Below the pieces are notes generated by a model that saw only the letters and a list, made by a program, of their open reading frames with translations, searched no databases and was not told the DNA's origin. Position numbers and translations under genes: made by a program. From positions 47,687-111,686 of the forward strand of contig PDIM01000008.1 of NCBI GenBank assembly GCA_002811675.1: a DNA stretch of 64,000 nucleotides, given 5' to 3'. The DNA is from Ichthyosporea sp. XGB-2017a (taxonomy: Eukaryota > Opisthokonta > Ichthyosporea). Of this stretch, positions 17,078-26,536 are shown piece after piece (position 1 is the stretch's first letter; each line of letters opens with the position of its first letter).

Positions 17078-18979
17078 TCATTCTTGCTCACCTCGCCCCT
17101 CTTCTTCAGTTCTCTTTGAAAAGTGTTTTTCTTTAAATTTATCATAAGCGTCTGCAAAGTAAAGTCGGGCGATAAACCCAAAATAAAAAATGCCCACTAC
17201 GCACAGGATTATATACATGTAGAGTTCTTTAGGAAGTACCCCGTCTGTAAGAACCAAGTACACATTTACGAAGATTAGCACAACAGCAAAAAAAGTAATG
17301 AAAGCCTGCAACACCTTCTTATTTACATATTGCCCCATCGTCGATGTGGATGAAGTCAACAACAAAACAGGCACCAACGCAAATGGGAGCTGGATGCTTT
17401 GCAAAACATTCAAGCTGCATAAGGTGAAGAGTACAATATTGATTAGAGATAGCACAACAAAAGTAATATAAATATAGGATATACATGACGCTTACTATTC
17501 TCCAAGAGTGTCCATAACATCCTCGGCCGTGACAGCCACTGTGATGGCAGGCACTATTGCCACGCATCTTGTAATAAGTACTCGCTTCCACGCTTCAATA
17601 CGTAGATTAAGAAACCCTTGCATAACGAACTGCCCGACATAGGTACCAGTCCTAGAAGAGGGAAAACACAAAGAGGGAAAATAACGTGTGAACTGTCAGG
17701 AATAATGTTCTCGATGTGTAGTGATAACAATAGTTAATACTTACATCGTAGAGGACTGCCCAGCAGCGAAAATACCACAGGCATAGACATATTTCGCATA
17801 TTCACCATACTTTTCACCTAGTTTGTCACCAGCACTCGCCAGGCCAATATCGTCCGCGCCCGGAGTTCCATAAAACGCATCAGCAAATACGGAAACAACA
17901 AACAGATTGATCACAAATGACACAAGAAGTGCCAAGGAGGACTCAACCCAGTAGTAGAAAATGGCTTCATACACTTTCTTTGGCGCACTGCGGTCAATCT
18001 TTCTAGATTGGACCAACGCTGAATGTAAATATATGTTATGGGGCATAATAACAGCCCCGATTATCCCCACGGCCTGTGTCGTATGACTGGATGCTACCCT
18101 TGGAACGAATATCCCTTTCAAGACTTCTACTTGATTGGGGGCTGCTATAATATATTGTATTCCAAAAGAAATGGCCATAATGGCAATCAGTGTTATAAAG
18201 AAAAACTCTAATTTTCGAATCCCATATGTTTCCAGAAACAAAAAGGTAAATGTATCAGCTGCTGTTATCAGCACTCCTCCCCACAGAGGAATATATCCCA
18301 CAGAAAGGATGTTAATCGCAATAGCCGAGCCCACAACTTCTTGAATATCCGATCCTATAATGGCTATCTCTGTCATGATCCACAAAATGTATCTACTGTA
18401 GCCTGTGTATCTTTCTCGACAATGTTCTGCTAAATGTCTTCCCGTGACAATCCCGAGCTTGGCAGCCATCATTTGCAGAACAAGTCCCACCACTGTGGCA
18501 CACAGCAATACCCACAAGAGTTCGAAACCAGCCCTTGCACCACTCTGCAGATCAGACTCGATGTTGCCTGGATCTAGATAGGCAATGCTCATTAAGAAAC
18601 CCGGTCCCGAATAGCGAGCGAATTTACGAAAGGAAAAGAATTGCTGGAGCGGGTAAAACACGATTGTTTGTTAGTACTTATGCTATTTTTTGGTTTCATC
18701 TTTGCCATTTCTTAAACTTACATTTCCTTCACATTCTTCATCCGGAATTTCTACAAGTTTATCATAGTCCAGATTCGGTTCGTCGAAAGCATATTTCTTT
18801 GTCTTTTCAGTTTCTTCCTCAGCTGGGAGATCCATAACAGAATCCAAAAGCATATTGTCCGTACTGCATGCTCTAAATGTGGCGTTAAAACTCTTTTCAC
18901 TAGCAATACTCGACCTCTGTGTCTCGTCCACGTCCACCACGGAGGTAGCATCAGGCTCAGCTTTGCCCCCCTTTCCCAT
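17078..18979 (-). CDS. NRAMP-family divalent metal transporter
   Basis: Four exons (18979-18722, 18643-17745, 17651-17496, 17414-17078) join into a 549-residue protein; introns are 78, 93 and 80 bp. NRAMP/DMT proteins move Fe2+, Mn2+ and similar ions with protons. The N-terminal 86 residues are an acidic, Ser/Thr-rich cytosolic tail. The first membrane block [15 protein letters not shown] carries the DPGN metal-binding motif (residues 110-113), and MPHN near residue 284 is the TM6 metal motif. GQSSTMTGTY, the family's transport signature, is restored across the second intron, and EYLNVLQS across the third, which confirms the joins. Eleven or twelve membrane helices are expected. The start is the ATG at 18979; no earlier in-frame ATG is usable. 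The first intron carries a perfect TACTAAC branch site. Location (plasma or vacuolar membrane) cannot be told. Confidence 0.93.
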
Positions 18980-19541
18980 GATGTACAGTGTTTCAATTAC
19001 AGTTAGATCCAAATCTCTGAGAGTGCACCCGGCGAGGTGTGGATGGGATACGAGAGGGAATGGTTCAGTGCCCCCAAGTACAAAGGAAGGAGGGAGGGAG
19101 GGAGGGATTCTCTCAAGGTGGCCCCGGAGGGAGATTAACACAGCTGCACAGTACAAATATTTAAAAATGAAGGGTCAGGGTCCAGAGGGGTAAAAGGTCA
19201 ACCCTAACCCTATATTGTCGCACTATTTCATGTGAGTCTAGATCCCCCTCCCCGGCCCCCTTCAAAACCCCAAACCCCCGTTAATTAATATAATTACCGA
19301 CTACGGTTCACACGTTCGTTTCAAAGTACATATGTATTAAAACTTAAAAGTAGAAACGTTCCGAGAGCCTGGGTTATTTCCCTTTAATCCCCTTCCTCGC
19401 GTGTGATGGGAATATGGGCACCACAATTCCTCATACCAAAAAGAATTTAACAGACAACCTGTATTGAATTGAGAGCCTTTTCTCCACTCTTTTGGCAAAA
19501 TGAGCAAGAACATAAATACGCGGACGAAGCCGTTGCGATAT
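18980..19541. other. NRAMP 5' flank with telomere-like motif and GGGA run
   Basis: This is mostly non-coding. A GGGA microsatellite lies at about 19086-19107. At 19201 there is ACCCTAACCCTATAT, a telo-box-like string repeated at 21614. The downstream remainder of the importin-beta remnant may lie at 19340-19541 in shifted frames, but it is too eroded to follow with confidence. Confidence 0.45.
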
Positions 19542-19898
19542 TCATGTTTCCTCGTCATCATGTTCACTCTCTTTCGCAAGGTTGACCGTCAGAATGGGAA
19601 CAAGGTATTGCAACGCCCCCTTGGTATAATAGCGGCTTCCATTCTGAGGAGGATGTCCACTTTCCTGGGCCTCTGCCAATTCCACAGTTAAGGCAAACAT
19701 AGCAGACTTTATGTAAAATTCCATGTAATGATAATACAAATGCATAATTTTCACAAGGCATTCAAAAGCTGCCGTCCAAAATGCGCGAATGGAGGGAGCA
19801 CACACTTGGAGCAAACCTCTGAGCTTCCTTTCGCCCAGGCTCCAGTGTGCATAAAAATAGCTTCGACGTGTATTAATTACGGTTGGATAAGCAGGCAA
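19542..19898 (-). pseudogene. Decayed importin-beta1 (karyopherin) fragment
   Basis: An open frame of 119 codons without ATG carries a fragment that matches importin-beta1 HEAT repeats. The string AAFECLVKIM, followed by LYYHYMEFYI, matches the family's conserved stretch, and GHPPQNGSRYYTKGALQYLV with a following acidic tail matches the segment about 50 residues later in the intact protein. The roughly 35 residues that should separate the two are missing, so an internal deletion is apparent. The flanking residues do not resemble importin-beta, and a stop follows the acidic tail. The intact protein is about 870 residues, so this covers only about a tenth. A truncated duplicate is the most likely explanation. 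An exon of a real but unusual gene is less likely because no start and no splice partners are seen. Confidence 0.7.
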
Positions 19899-19951
19899 AG
19901 CAAGCTTCGTTGCTTTTCTTTTTTCTTTGGTTATGCTGACTTTGAGAAAAC

Positions 19952-19960
19952 TATAAATAG
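19952..19960 (+). promoter_or_regulatory. TATA box of the furin-like repeat gene
   Basis: TATAAATAG stands 92 bases before the ATG at 20052 and is identical to the element before PLB-1. The 10-base context CTATAAATAG is also shared. Confidence 0.6.
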
Positions 19961-20051
19961 GAATCCCAACTGGTCGTTAAGGCACATAATCATCAAAAAA
20001 AAAAAGAAAAGAATAGATCTTCTTTTTGTGATTTTGAATAATACTTGAATT

Positions 20052-21278
20052 ATGTCGGCCAATAAGTCTTTGGTTGCTTCCATGGCTACACTCATGGGAG
20101 TAATGCTTCTCCTCTTGGCCGTATCTGGGGCCCACGGTAAATCAGTGGACACGAACAGCGATGTCTCTAAAAGCCACCACAGACATTGTTATCTGTTTCC
20201 TTGTCCCGCCAAGCAGTATTGTGCCTGGCGCTTTTTCAGCGCCGTTTGTGAGGACTGCTCAGCGAACTGTGTAGACTGTTCCTGCAAAACCAACTGCAAC
20301 AAGTGTGATAGCGCTCATGTTTTGTTCGACAAGAAGTGTGATAAGACTGCGTGCCCTGATGGATATTACAAGGATTCCAAAAACGTGTGCCAAAAGTGTG
20401 ATGCTGGTTGCGCCAAGTGCACCGGCAAGGGCCAGTGCACTGCCTGTACCAATGATCTCATCCTTGAGGACGGAAAGTGTGTAAAGTCTTGTCCCGAAGG
20501 AACTTTCCATGATATGCAGTCCAACTCATGCAAATCTTGTTCCGCTCAAGATAGCCACTGCACAGCATGTACTGATGTGAAACAGTGTACCGCCTGTTCT
20601 GGAGATTACTTCCCGTACATGGGTGAGTGTGTTGACAAATGCCCTTCTGGAACCTACAAGGACGGCAAAGACTGCAAATCTTGTTCCGCTCAAGATAGCC
20701 ACTGCACAGCATGTACTGATGTGAAACAGTGTACCGCCTGTTCTGGAGATTACTTCCCGTACATGGGTGAGTGTGTTGACAAATGCCCTTCTGGAACCTA
20801 CAAGGACGGCAAAGACTGCAAATCTTGTTCCGCTCAAGATAGCCACTGCACAGCATGTACTGATGTGAAACAGTGTACCGCCTGTTCTGGAGATTACTTC
20901 CCGTACATGGGTGAGTGTGTTGACAAATGCCCTCCTGGTTTGTACGAGGTTGAAGGCAAATGCATCAAGGAGGATTCCGTCAAAGTAGAGAACTGGGGTG
21001 GTTATGTCGTGAGTGCCAAGGCCTACCGCAACCATAAGGAGATCTCCCACACTGGAAACTTCCCCATTCGTCAGAGTGGTACCATCAAAAATGTGCATAT
21101 TGGTGATGTTATTGTTGCCGACATCACCGGGGGGAAGGAGGTCGAGTTCACTGTCCAGCACAGTAACAATGGCAAGCAGATGGTTGTTAAGATGAGAGGT
21201 ACCACTGCCGACCCTTCATATGAATATCCCAAGGATAACATGTCCGCCAAGCTCTGCGGTTGGAAATGCTCCATCTAA
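20052..21278 (+). CDS. Secreted furin-like cysteine-rich repeat protein
   Basis: This 408-residue protein has a signal peptide (about residues 1-29) and no later membrane segment, so it is probably secreted. Residues about 50-310 are furin-like/growth-factor-receptor-type cysteine repeats with spacing such as CxxCxxxCxxC and C-PSGTYKDGKDC. Within this, a 48-residue unit (GDYFPYMGECVDKCPSGTY forms part of it) is present nearly three times with identical DNA; the third copy diverges after DKCP. The C-terminal 100 residues have no cysteine array until the last CGWKC and look beta-rich; I do not recognise that domain. Function is unknown; such repeats in animals and protists serve in extracellular binding. 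AATAAA at 21424. The gene has its own TATA box. Confidence 0.85.
   Translation: MSANKSLVASMATLMGVMLLLLAVSGAHGKSVDTNSDVSKSHHRHCYLFPCPAKQYCAWRFFSAVCEDCSANCVDCSCKTNCNKCDSAHVLFDKKCDKTACPDGYYKDSKNVCQKCDAGCAKCTGKGQCTACTNDLILEDGKCVKSCPEGTFHDMQSNSCKSCSAQDSHCTACTDVKQCTACSGDYFPYMGECVDKCPSGTYKDGKDCKSCSAQDSHCTACTDVKQCTACSGDYFPYMGECVDKCPSGTYKDGKDCKSCSAQDSHCTACTDVKQCTACSGDYFPYMGECVDKCPPGLYEVEGKCIKEDSVKVENWGGYVVSAKAYRNHKEISHTGNFPIRQSGTIKNVHIGDVIVADITGGKEVEFTVQHSNNGKQMVVKMRGTTADPSYEYPKDNMSAKLCGWKCSI
20531..20938 (+). repeat. 144-bp tandem coding repeat, about 2.8 copies
   Basis: Identical 144-bp units start at 20531, 20675 and 20819. The first two are the same base for base and the third matches until about 20926. 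The unit is 48 codons, so the frame is kept. Identity at synonymous sites means a very recent duplication or ongoing homogenisation; copy number may vary between strains or be mis-assembled. Confidence 0.95.
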
Positions 21279-21872
21279 AGGGCATTCCTTTTTTCCTATG
21301 AACTACTCTCTCTTGCAAAGTGCACGAGAAAGGTGGAGGGGGAAGACCGATCAGTTCATTGAAAGGGGGCTTCAAAAGATGAAAGGCAAAGCTCATTGAA
21401 TGAAGATTGTTCTACTGACGATGAATAAAAACATGATTTTTTTGAAATATCTATGAACTAGTATCTAATTGTTTGCAATTGTTTGCATTGCTTGAAACGC
21501 CAAAGTACTTTCTTTTAGTGTTTGTCCTTTTGCCCAACAAGGAGCAGAGAGAAACTGTCTTAGCTGAAAGAGGCACTTTTAAAAACACAAGGTCAATATA
21601 TATACCGAGGAGTACCCTAACCCTATATAGTCCAGCTCGCAATTGTTTAGATAGTTCCTCAATGGGGATTGCCCTTTTCATTCAGACTATAAATAAAGGA
21701 ACCCCGAGCCTGTTCAATTCTCAAAGGGATTCTTAGTTTTTTTTCATTGGGGATTACATAATTAGTGGCCCCTGCAGCTCTAATTAACCCGCTATTTATT
21801 TAAACTTTATTCTCAATCGCACAATGAAACATAACGACAAAGCAGCTTCCGATACAACGTTCTTTAACACCC
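21279..21872. other. Intergenic between convergent genes
   Basis: This is 594 bp of 3' flanks of the furin-like gene (plus) and the first beta-roll gene (minus). It contains a second copy of the ACCCTAACCCTATAT string at 21614 and a TATAAATAAAG sequence near 21689, but no recognisable gene follows either. Confidence 0.5.
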
Positions 21873-22589
21873 CTATGGCTTCACCCCATACACACCTGCC
21901 TCTGTACCAGTCACAGAGGTCTCCAATCCTCCCAACACCACAGAATAGGCAATCCTATTGGTATTACGATATCCTCCCACCACCACATTGTACCGCCCAT
22001 CAGTTAAGCCTCCTTGCATATCCCCACCCGCCTCATTATCCACACCTCCCACCACCACTGTCTGGAAACCCAAAGCACGGTTCTCCGTACCAGACACAAC
22101 AATGTTGTATTTGCCAGATGCCTTATTAAAGTATCCACTCAACACAGAACTAAACATTCCTTCAATGGTGTTTCCACTTCCACCGCAGATGCCTCCTACC
22201 CCGGTGTAGGAGCAATATTGTCCCACAATAATGTTGTGGGAGCCAGTGCGCTTAACTCCGTCATTAGCACGATTCGTGCCAATGATAATGTTTCCTTTAC
22301 CATTGGGCACTCTCGGGTTCTGGCCATTGGATAGGCGGAGATTCACTCCCTTGAATGTGAGAGTCTTGGCGTATTTATCATAGACAAGCGACTCGATCCT
22401 TTTCTCAAGGGCATCTATCAGGCGCTTTTGATCTTCAATCACTTCCTTGATGGAAATGGTTCTCTTGTCAAGATATACTTTTTTCTGAAAAAGTTCGGGT
22501 GCCCCTGGATCATTTTCTGCAAAAACTGAGGATGGGAAACTGAAGAGAGCAAGCAATAAAGCGAGACTTAAAAGTACGGTTCGCTCCAT
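21873..22589 (-). CDS. Secreted beta-roll (Hep_Hag/YadA-head-like) protein A
   Basis: This 238-residue protein begins at ATG 22589 with a clear signal peptide (about residues 1-24). A heptad-like helical stretch follows (about 45-75), which could form a coiled coil. The remainder (about 85-238) is a series of glycine-punctuated beta strands, such as RTGSHNIIVG, GGSGNTIEG, SSVLSGYFNKASG and NVVVGGYRN, the pattern of left-handed beta-roll heads of bacterial trimeric adhesins and related secreted bacterial proteins. No membrane anchor is present. The same build occurs in two neighbouring genes; this one shares the ending TDGR-NVVVGG and a final VYGV with the large protein at 26.5-29.6 kb. A coiled coil followed by a beta-roll suggests a secreted trimer, but this is inference. 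Eukaryotic codon use and a TATA-like TTTAAAAG upstream indicate a resident gene, not contamination. Confidence 0.8.
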   Translation of the reverse strand: MERTVLLSLALLLALFSFPSSVFAENDPGAPELFQKKVYLDKRTISIKEVIEDQKRLIDALEKRIESLVYDKYAKTLTFKGVNLRLSNGQNPRVPNGKGNIIIGTNRANDGVKRTGSHNIIVGQYCSYTGVGGICGGSGNTIEGMFSSVLSGYFNKASGKYNIVVSGTENRALGFQTVVVGGVDNEAGGDMQGGLTDGRYNVVVGGYRNTNRIAYSVVLGGLETSVTGTEAGVYGVKP

Positions 22590-24103
22590 GATTTCCTGTA
22601 TTCTAGTTTTTCAATCTAAAGTTTGACTTCCTTTTTGTTGAATATCAAATCAAAACTAATAGTCAGCTAGTCAATAGATATACAAAGGAAAAGAACACTT
22701 GCAAGGAAACCAAGAGTACTTCTTAGACCAACTTCAAGGCTTGTGTTCTGATTTCCTGATTTCTTCTCCCAAAACTTCGGTGGCAAAGTCTGTCCCGCTT
22801 TAAAAGCAAGAGGCACCAAGCAAAGACTGCACCATCATTGCCATCAGCAGCATTCAGATAGTCTTGTGGTGACTGGTCTATGTGAAATTATGTAATTAGA
22901 ACAGCGTTGATTTCTTTGTAAGGAAAAAAGTCCCCTTTGTTTTTCCTCGCTGGCCGCTGCGATGCCCGCTTTTTTTCTGCCACAGTGATTTTCCTCGTGA
23001 TTTTTTGGAGGCCTATAATAAGGAGGGCCGTGAAAATTGAAATTTATAATTACAAAGGGCCCGTTTCACAAACATGAAACATGCTGCTGCGTCCCACTTT
23101 TGGGTTTCCTGTGGGCTTTTCGTAGTTTGCGGATCTAGAGTGATAATTATCACTATACCATTGTTTTTTTAAATCTCTTCCACCTCGTCCTAAAATTGGC
23201 TCATTGGAGGGACATTAATGACGCCAGTCAAGGCAAGCTGATGAGCAGCCAGCGCCGCGTACTTATATTTCGCTCACTTTAAAAGGATGGACGATGGTCA
23301 TAATTTCTTTGTTAGCTTGTCTGGATTGCTGTTCGGCAACTAGCTAGTACTTCATAGTTCACTGCTGACTACAGATCACGTTTTTTAAAATCGTAGAGCA
23401 CTAATTAGAATATAAGCAGGGGCAAATTTGGGACTCTTCGGGTGCCCTTGGACGGCTCTCGGGTATCTTTTCCCCACTTTTACGTGACGAGAGCTTATCA
23501 AGTAGAGAGAAAAGATTGTTGGCAACTAGGATGTAAAACCAATTACCACTTTTAACATAATTTGGAGCCTGGAGGAGTACTTGGATGGGTAGCTAGTGAC
23601 ATTGCATGTGCGAGAATGAAGATTCGGTTAATAAATGATGTATCGAGCCCCATGAGTCCCCACCGAGAAAGAGCGACAGTGAGCGACCGTAGAAACCTTC
23701 TCATAGTTCTATGAATAATTACCGAGAATTACATGCGCAGCTGGCAAACATGATTAACAATTTCGCTGGTAGAGTGAGCTGGTAGAGTGAGCGGTGACGA
23801 AATGCAGTATAGCCACCCAAACGCCCAACCAAGCATTTTATGTCAAAAAGAAAAAAAGGAGAGAAGTTCAAATAATGTATACATGTATAACATGACTTGA
23901 ACTCGAGCATCTCATTACATAAGGAGATAAATAAAGAATTAGGAAATAAAGACCTTAATACCACCTTCCTGCACCTTCGGATATACCAAGTTGTGCAATT
24001 AATTCTGCTTTTACTTTATTTCTTCGCCTCTTCGCTTCGCTTCTCCTGGTCTGTTTCTCCTTCTATTCCTTTATTTTTTCTTTAAATGGACTTGCTATAT
24101 AGC
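22590..24103. other. Intergenic stretch, 1.5 kb
   Basis: No gene was recognised. A TTTAAAAG element near 22800 (minus orientation) is a plausible core promoter for beta-roll gene A. A plus-strand ACTTTAAAAGG lies at about 23276 with no gene behind it. A short direct repeat (TGGTAGAGTGAGC, twice) is at about 23767-23793. Confidence 0.45.
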
Positions 24104-24808
24104 TCAAGAGTCTACATTGTTTGGCAAAGGTTTGACAACATACGGTCCTCCTGTGGTGGCACGCAAACTTCCTGTAATTACAGAATAGGCACCTGTATTC
24201 ACACATTCATGGCCTCCAACCAACACGCTCATATGCCCTTCGCATCTTCCTAGTAATCCTCCAATGGTCACACACGCCACTCCTTTGGCAGTATTCCCGC
24301 TTCCAGACACAGTAACAGCATAGGTAGTATCGCCCGCCGCCCCTACCTCCACCTTATTGAAATAGCCGCCCAACACAGACGAGAGATATGTCCCATGGCC
24401 TTGGTAATTCGAACTGCCTGCTATGATGCCATTTAGCCCCATAAATGTTGGGTACTCTCCAACAACCAGATTATGAGACCCAGTACGCGGCTTATCTCCA
24501 CCGGGAATACCAACAAACAGATTTCCCAACCCATTTATCTTCTTGTCATCAGGGTCCCCATGTCGGATTTGCAGGTTTGCATAGCTCAAGATGAACGTTT
24601 TCTGACCTTCGTCCATACGCGCGGGAAGAAGTTTCTGGTTGCACTCGTCCAAAGAGTCACTCAGCGTCACAAACCGATCATAAACGGCTTCGTATTTCGC
24701 CTCCAAGTCGTGAAGTTTGTTCAAATACTCCTCAGACTTGGGGACGGCGGTTGCAACACCGGCGAGGAGAAATAAAACCATTACCACAATAGGAGCTTTG
24801 TTGTTCAT
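24104..24808 (-). CDS. Secreted beta-roll (Hep_Hag/YadA-head-like) protein B
   Basis: This 234-residue paralogue of protein A starts at ATG 24808. A signal peptide occupies about residues 1-21. A helical segment (about 25-65; YLNKLHDLEAKYEAVYDRF is part of it) could form a coiled coil. From about residue 78 the beta-roll follows with RTGSHNLVVGEY, SSVLGGYFNK, VSGSGNTAKG, VTIGGLLGRCEG and SVLVGGHE. It is less similar to the other two at the C-terminus and ends VVKPLPNNVDS. No membrane anchor or catalytic motif is seen. It lies 1.5 kb from gene A in the same orientation and 1.7 kb from the large gene, which is read the other way. Secretion and oligomerisation are inferred; function is unknown. 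Confidence 0.78.
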   Translation of the reverse strand: MNNKAPIVVMVLFLLAGVATAVPKSEEYLNKLHDLEAKYEAVYDRFVTLSDSLDECNQKLLPARMDEGQKTFILSYANLQIRHGDPDDKKINGLGNLFVGIPGGDKPRTGSHNLVVGEYPTFMGLNGIIAGSSNYQGHGTYLSSVLGGYFNKVEVGAAGDTTYAVTVSGSGNTAKGVACVTIGGLLGRCEGHMSVLVGGHECVNTGAYSVITGSLRATTGGPYVVKPLPNNVDS

Positions 24809-25151
24809 GGCTGGTTGCGAAACTTTCTAGTATTGTTGTTTCGGGAGAAATTTTCAATTGGAAATCTGTATTGCTTCAAACAAATCAAAACTTAAATGGA
24901 AAACACAAAAAAAGATCATCCACGAAAATTGCAAATCAAAATAAACAACATGAACAATAAAGATTTGGAAACTCCCAGTCTTCCACCTACTATGCTTATC
25001 ATCCTTTGAGGAACATCATCGTGTAAAGCAGATAGAGCAAAGTAAGGGCAGCAAAATGACCAGACTTCCGTCCCGTCCAGTCAAGGAGCGTTAGTCCAGT
25101 TGAAACAGCCTGTTCATTCATTTCCTTAGCTATTAAGGTACAAAAGGGTTA
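24809..25151. other. 5' flank of beta-roll gene B
   Basis: AT-rich promoter-side sequence between gene B and the assembly gap. No element could be assigned. Confidence 0.4.
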
Positions 25152-25279
25152 NNNNNNNNNNNNNNNNNNNNNNNNNNNNNNNNNNNNNNNNNNNNNNNNN
25201 NNNNNNNNNNNNNNNNNNNNNNNNNNNNNNNNNNNNNNNNNNNNNNNNNNNNNNNNNNNNNNNNNNNNNNNNNNNNNNN
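25152..25279. other. Assembly gap of 128 N
   Basis: Unknown bases. The gap lies between two beta-roll genes in repeat-rich sequence, so a repeat or collapsed copy may be missing. True size may differ from 128. Confidence 0.99.
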
Positions 25280-25487
25280 TTATTTCTTTAAGCGTGTGGG
25301 TCTGTGGCGAACTTGAAACGCCTTTAATTACGCAATTAAAAAAGAGTCCCAAAAGATGTCTTGCGGGCTTGCTGGCGCATTGGGGATGGGCCGGGAAAGG
25401 GGGTGGGTCAGTACTCGGTGGCCGGTGGTCAGCTGTTGTTCTGTCTGATAAAGGACAACTAAAATTACCATCAGCCACGAATAGTTA

Positions 25488-25530
25488 TGGCTAATAATAA
25501 TGTGGCTAATAATAATGTGGCTAATAATGG
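25488..25530. repeat. 15-bp tandem repeat, about three copies
   Basis: The unit TGGCTAATAATAATG repeats head to tail; the last copy is partial. Confidence 0.85.
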
Positions 25531-25595
25531 CCGCTGTAGCTAGAAGCAGAGGTACTACAGTAGTGCCCTTTATCTCAGAACGAACATCCTTCGCT

Positions 25596-25679
25596 GCATA
25601 AAATTATGACGCAACATATCACTCTACACAACAAACAAAACAAAACAAAGAAAGGGACCTGGAAAGGGACCTGGAAAGG
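25596..25679 (+). repeat. Dispersed repeat, copy 1
   Basis: About 84 bp, repeated in the same orientation at 26171-26252. The first 36 bases (starting GCATAAAATTATGACGCAAC) are identical, the middle has small indels in a CAAACAAAA tract, and the last 34 bases, ending in two copies of GGGACCTGGAAA, are identical. No coding content. It may be a short mobile element remnant or a segmental duplication. Confidence 0.9.
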
Positions 25680-25817
25680 ATGCATGTACGATGCAGAGAT
25701 TCTTCCGTCCTTCAGAACATCGAGGATTGGAAAAAGAATCTTTCTGCAGACAACTGTCCTTCACTCGTCCAATCATGACAAAGCCACAGCCATGTTTACA
25801 AGTGGAGGTTTGTAAGA

Positions 25818-25900
25818 TCGACTGCAGCTTCTCGTACATCCCTTATAAATTATAATCCCCTTATTACAATCTCGACTGCAGCTTCTCGTACATCCCCTAT
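25818..25900 (+). repeat. Direct repeat, about 28 bp, period 54
   Basis: TCGACTGCAGCTTCTCGTAC and its following CATCCC occur at 25818 and again at 25872, separated by AT-rich sequence. No coding content was seen. Confidence 0.85.
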
Positions 25901-26170
25901 GTCTTCTGTCATGTCTAGAGCTAGAATCATGAAAAAATTGGAACAATTAGAGTAGTAATTAGTAATTAGCTTTTGGGTCAATCTACAATAACCCACATCA
26001 CCTTCGAGGGTCACTAATATTTGATAAAGTACCAGGCCTATTAGTACTTATAACCAAAACCAATTATAATGAGTTCCTCTTTCTGAGACCAACTGCGGGG
26101 AGTGAATGAAAGATAAATTAAACCATAAAGGTAAGACAGGAAACCCACACTTATAAATAGCATTACTTTT

Positions 26171-26252
26171 GCATAAAATTATGACGCAACATATCACTCT
26201 ACACAAGAACAAACAACACAAAGAAAGGGACCTGGAAAGGGACCTGGAAAGA
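26171..26252 (+). repeat. Dispersed repeat, copy 2
   Basis: This is the second copy of the element at 25596-25679. A TATAAATAG sits immediately before it at 26152, and the copy lies about 300 bp upstream of the large beta-roll gene, so it may be part of that gene's promoter region. Confidence 0.9.
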
Positions 26253-26536
26253 GAGACGGACATAGGAACACTGGAGACTGGAGTGAGCCTCTCTTTGAGT
26301 TGTGTGCGTATTTAAAGCGCTTGGCTTGTAGTCTTGGCGGCTTACATTATTGCTTTAGTTTGGTTAATTTGCAAAATCACACAAAATCATTCTGCAAAAC
26401 TACAAAGAGCCTTACGAGTGACAGCAGTGAATTGATTCCACTTAATTTCTAGTTTCTGATTTGCAAATTGCACTGCATATATAAGACTTTCTCATTGCAA
26501 ATTTCTAGTCATTTCTATACAAGACAAGGTAGCACC

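Noticed and set aside
18980-19156. N-terminal extension of NRAMP to 19156
   Set aside because: The upstream codon is TTG and the extra residues are not family-like; ATG 18979 is the first usable start.
20526-21161. Long antisense frames over the furin-like repeat gene
   Set aside because: They arise because the sense repeat keeps frame; they lack starts, signals or motifs, while the sense strand has a signal peptide and cysteine pattern.
26468-26536. N-terminal extension of protein C from a TTG at 26468
   Set aside because: TTG is not a plausible start here; the ATG at 26537 has a good context and keeps the signal peptide near the N-terminus.
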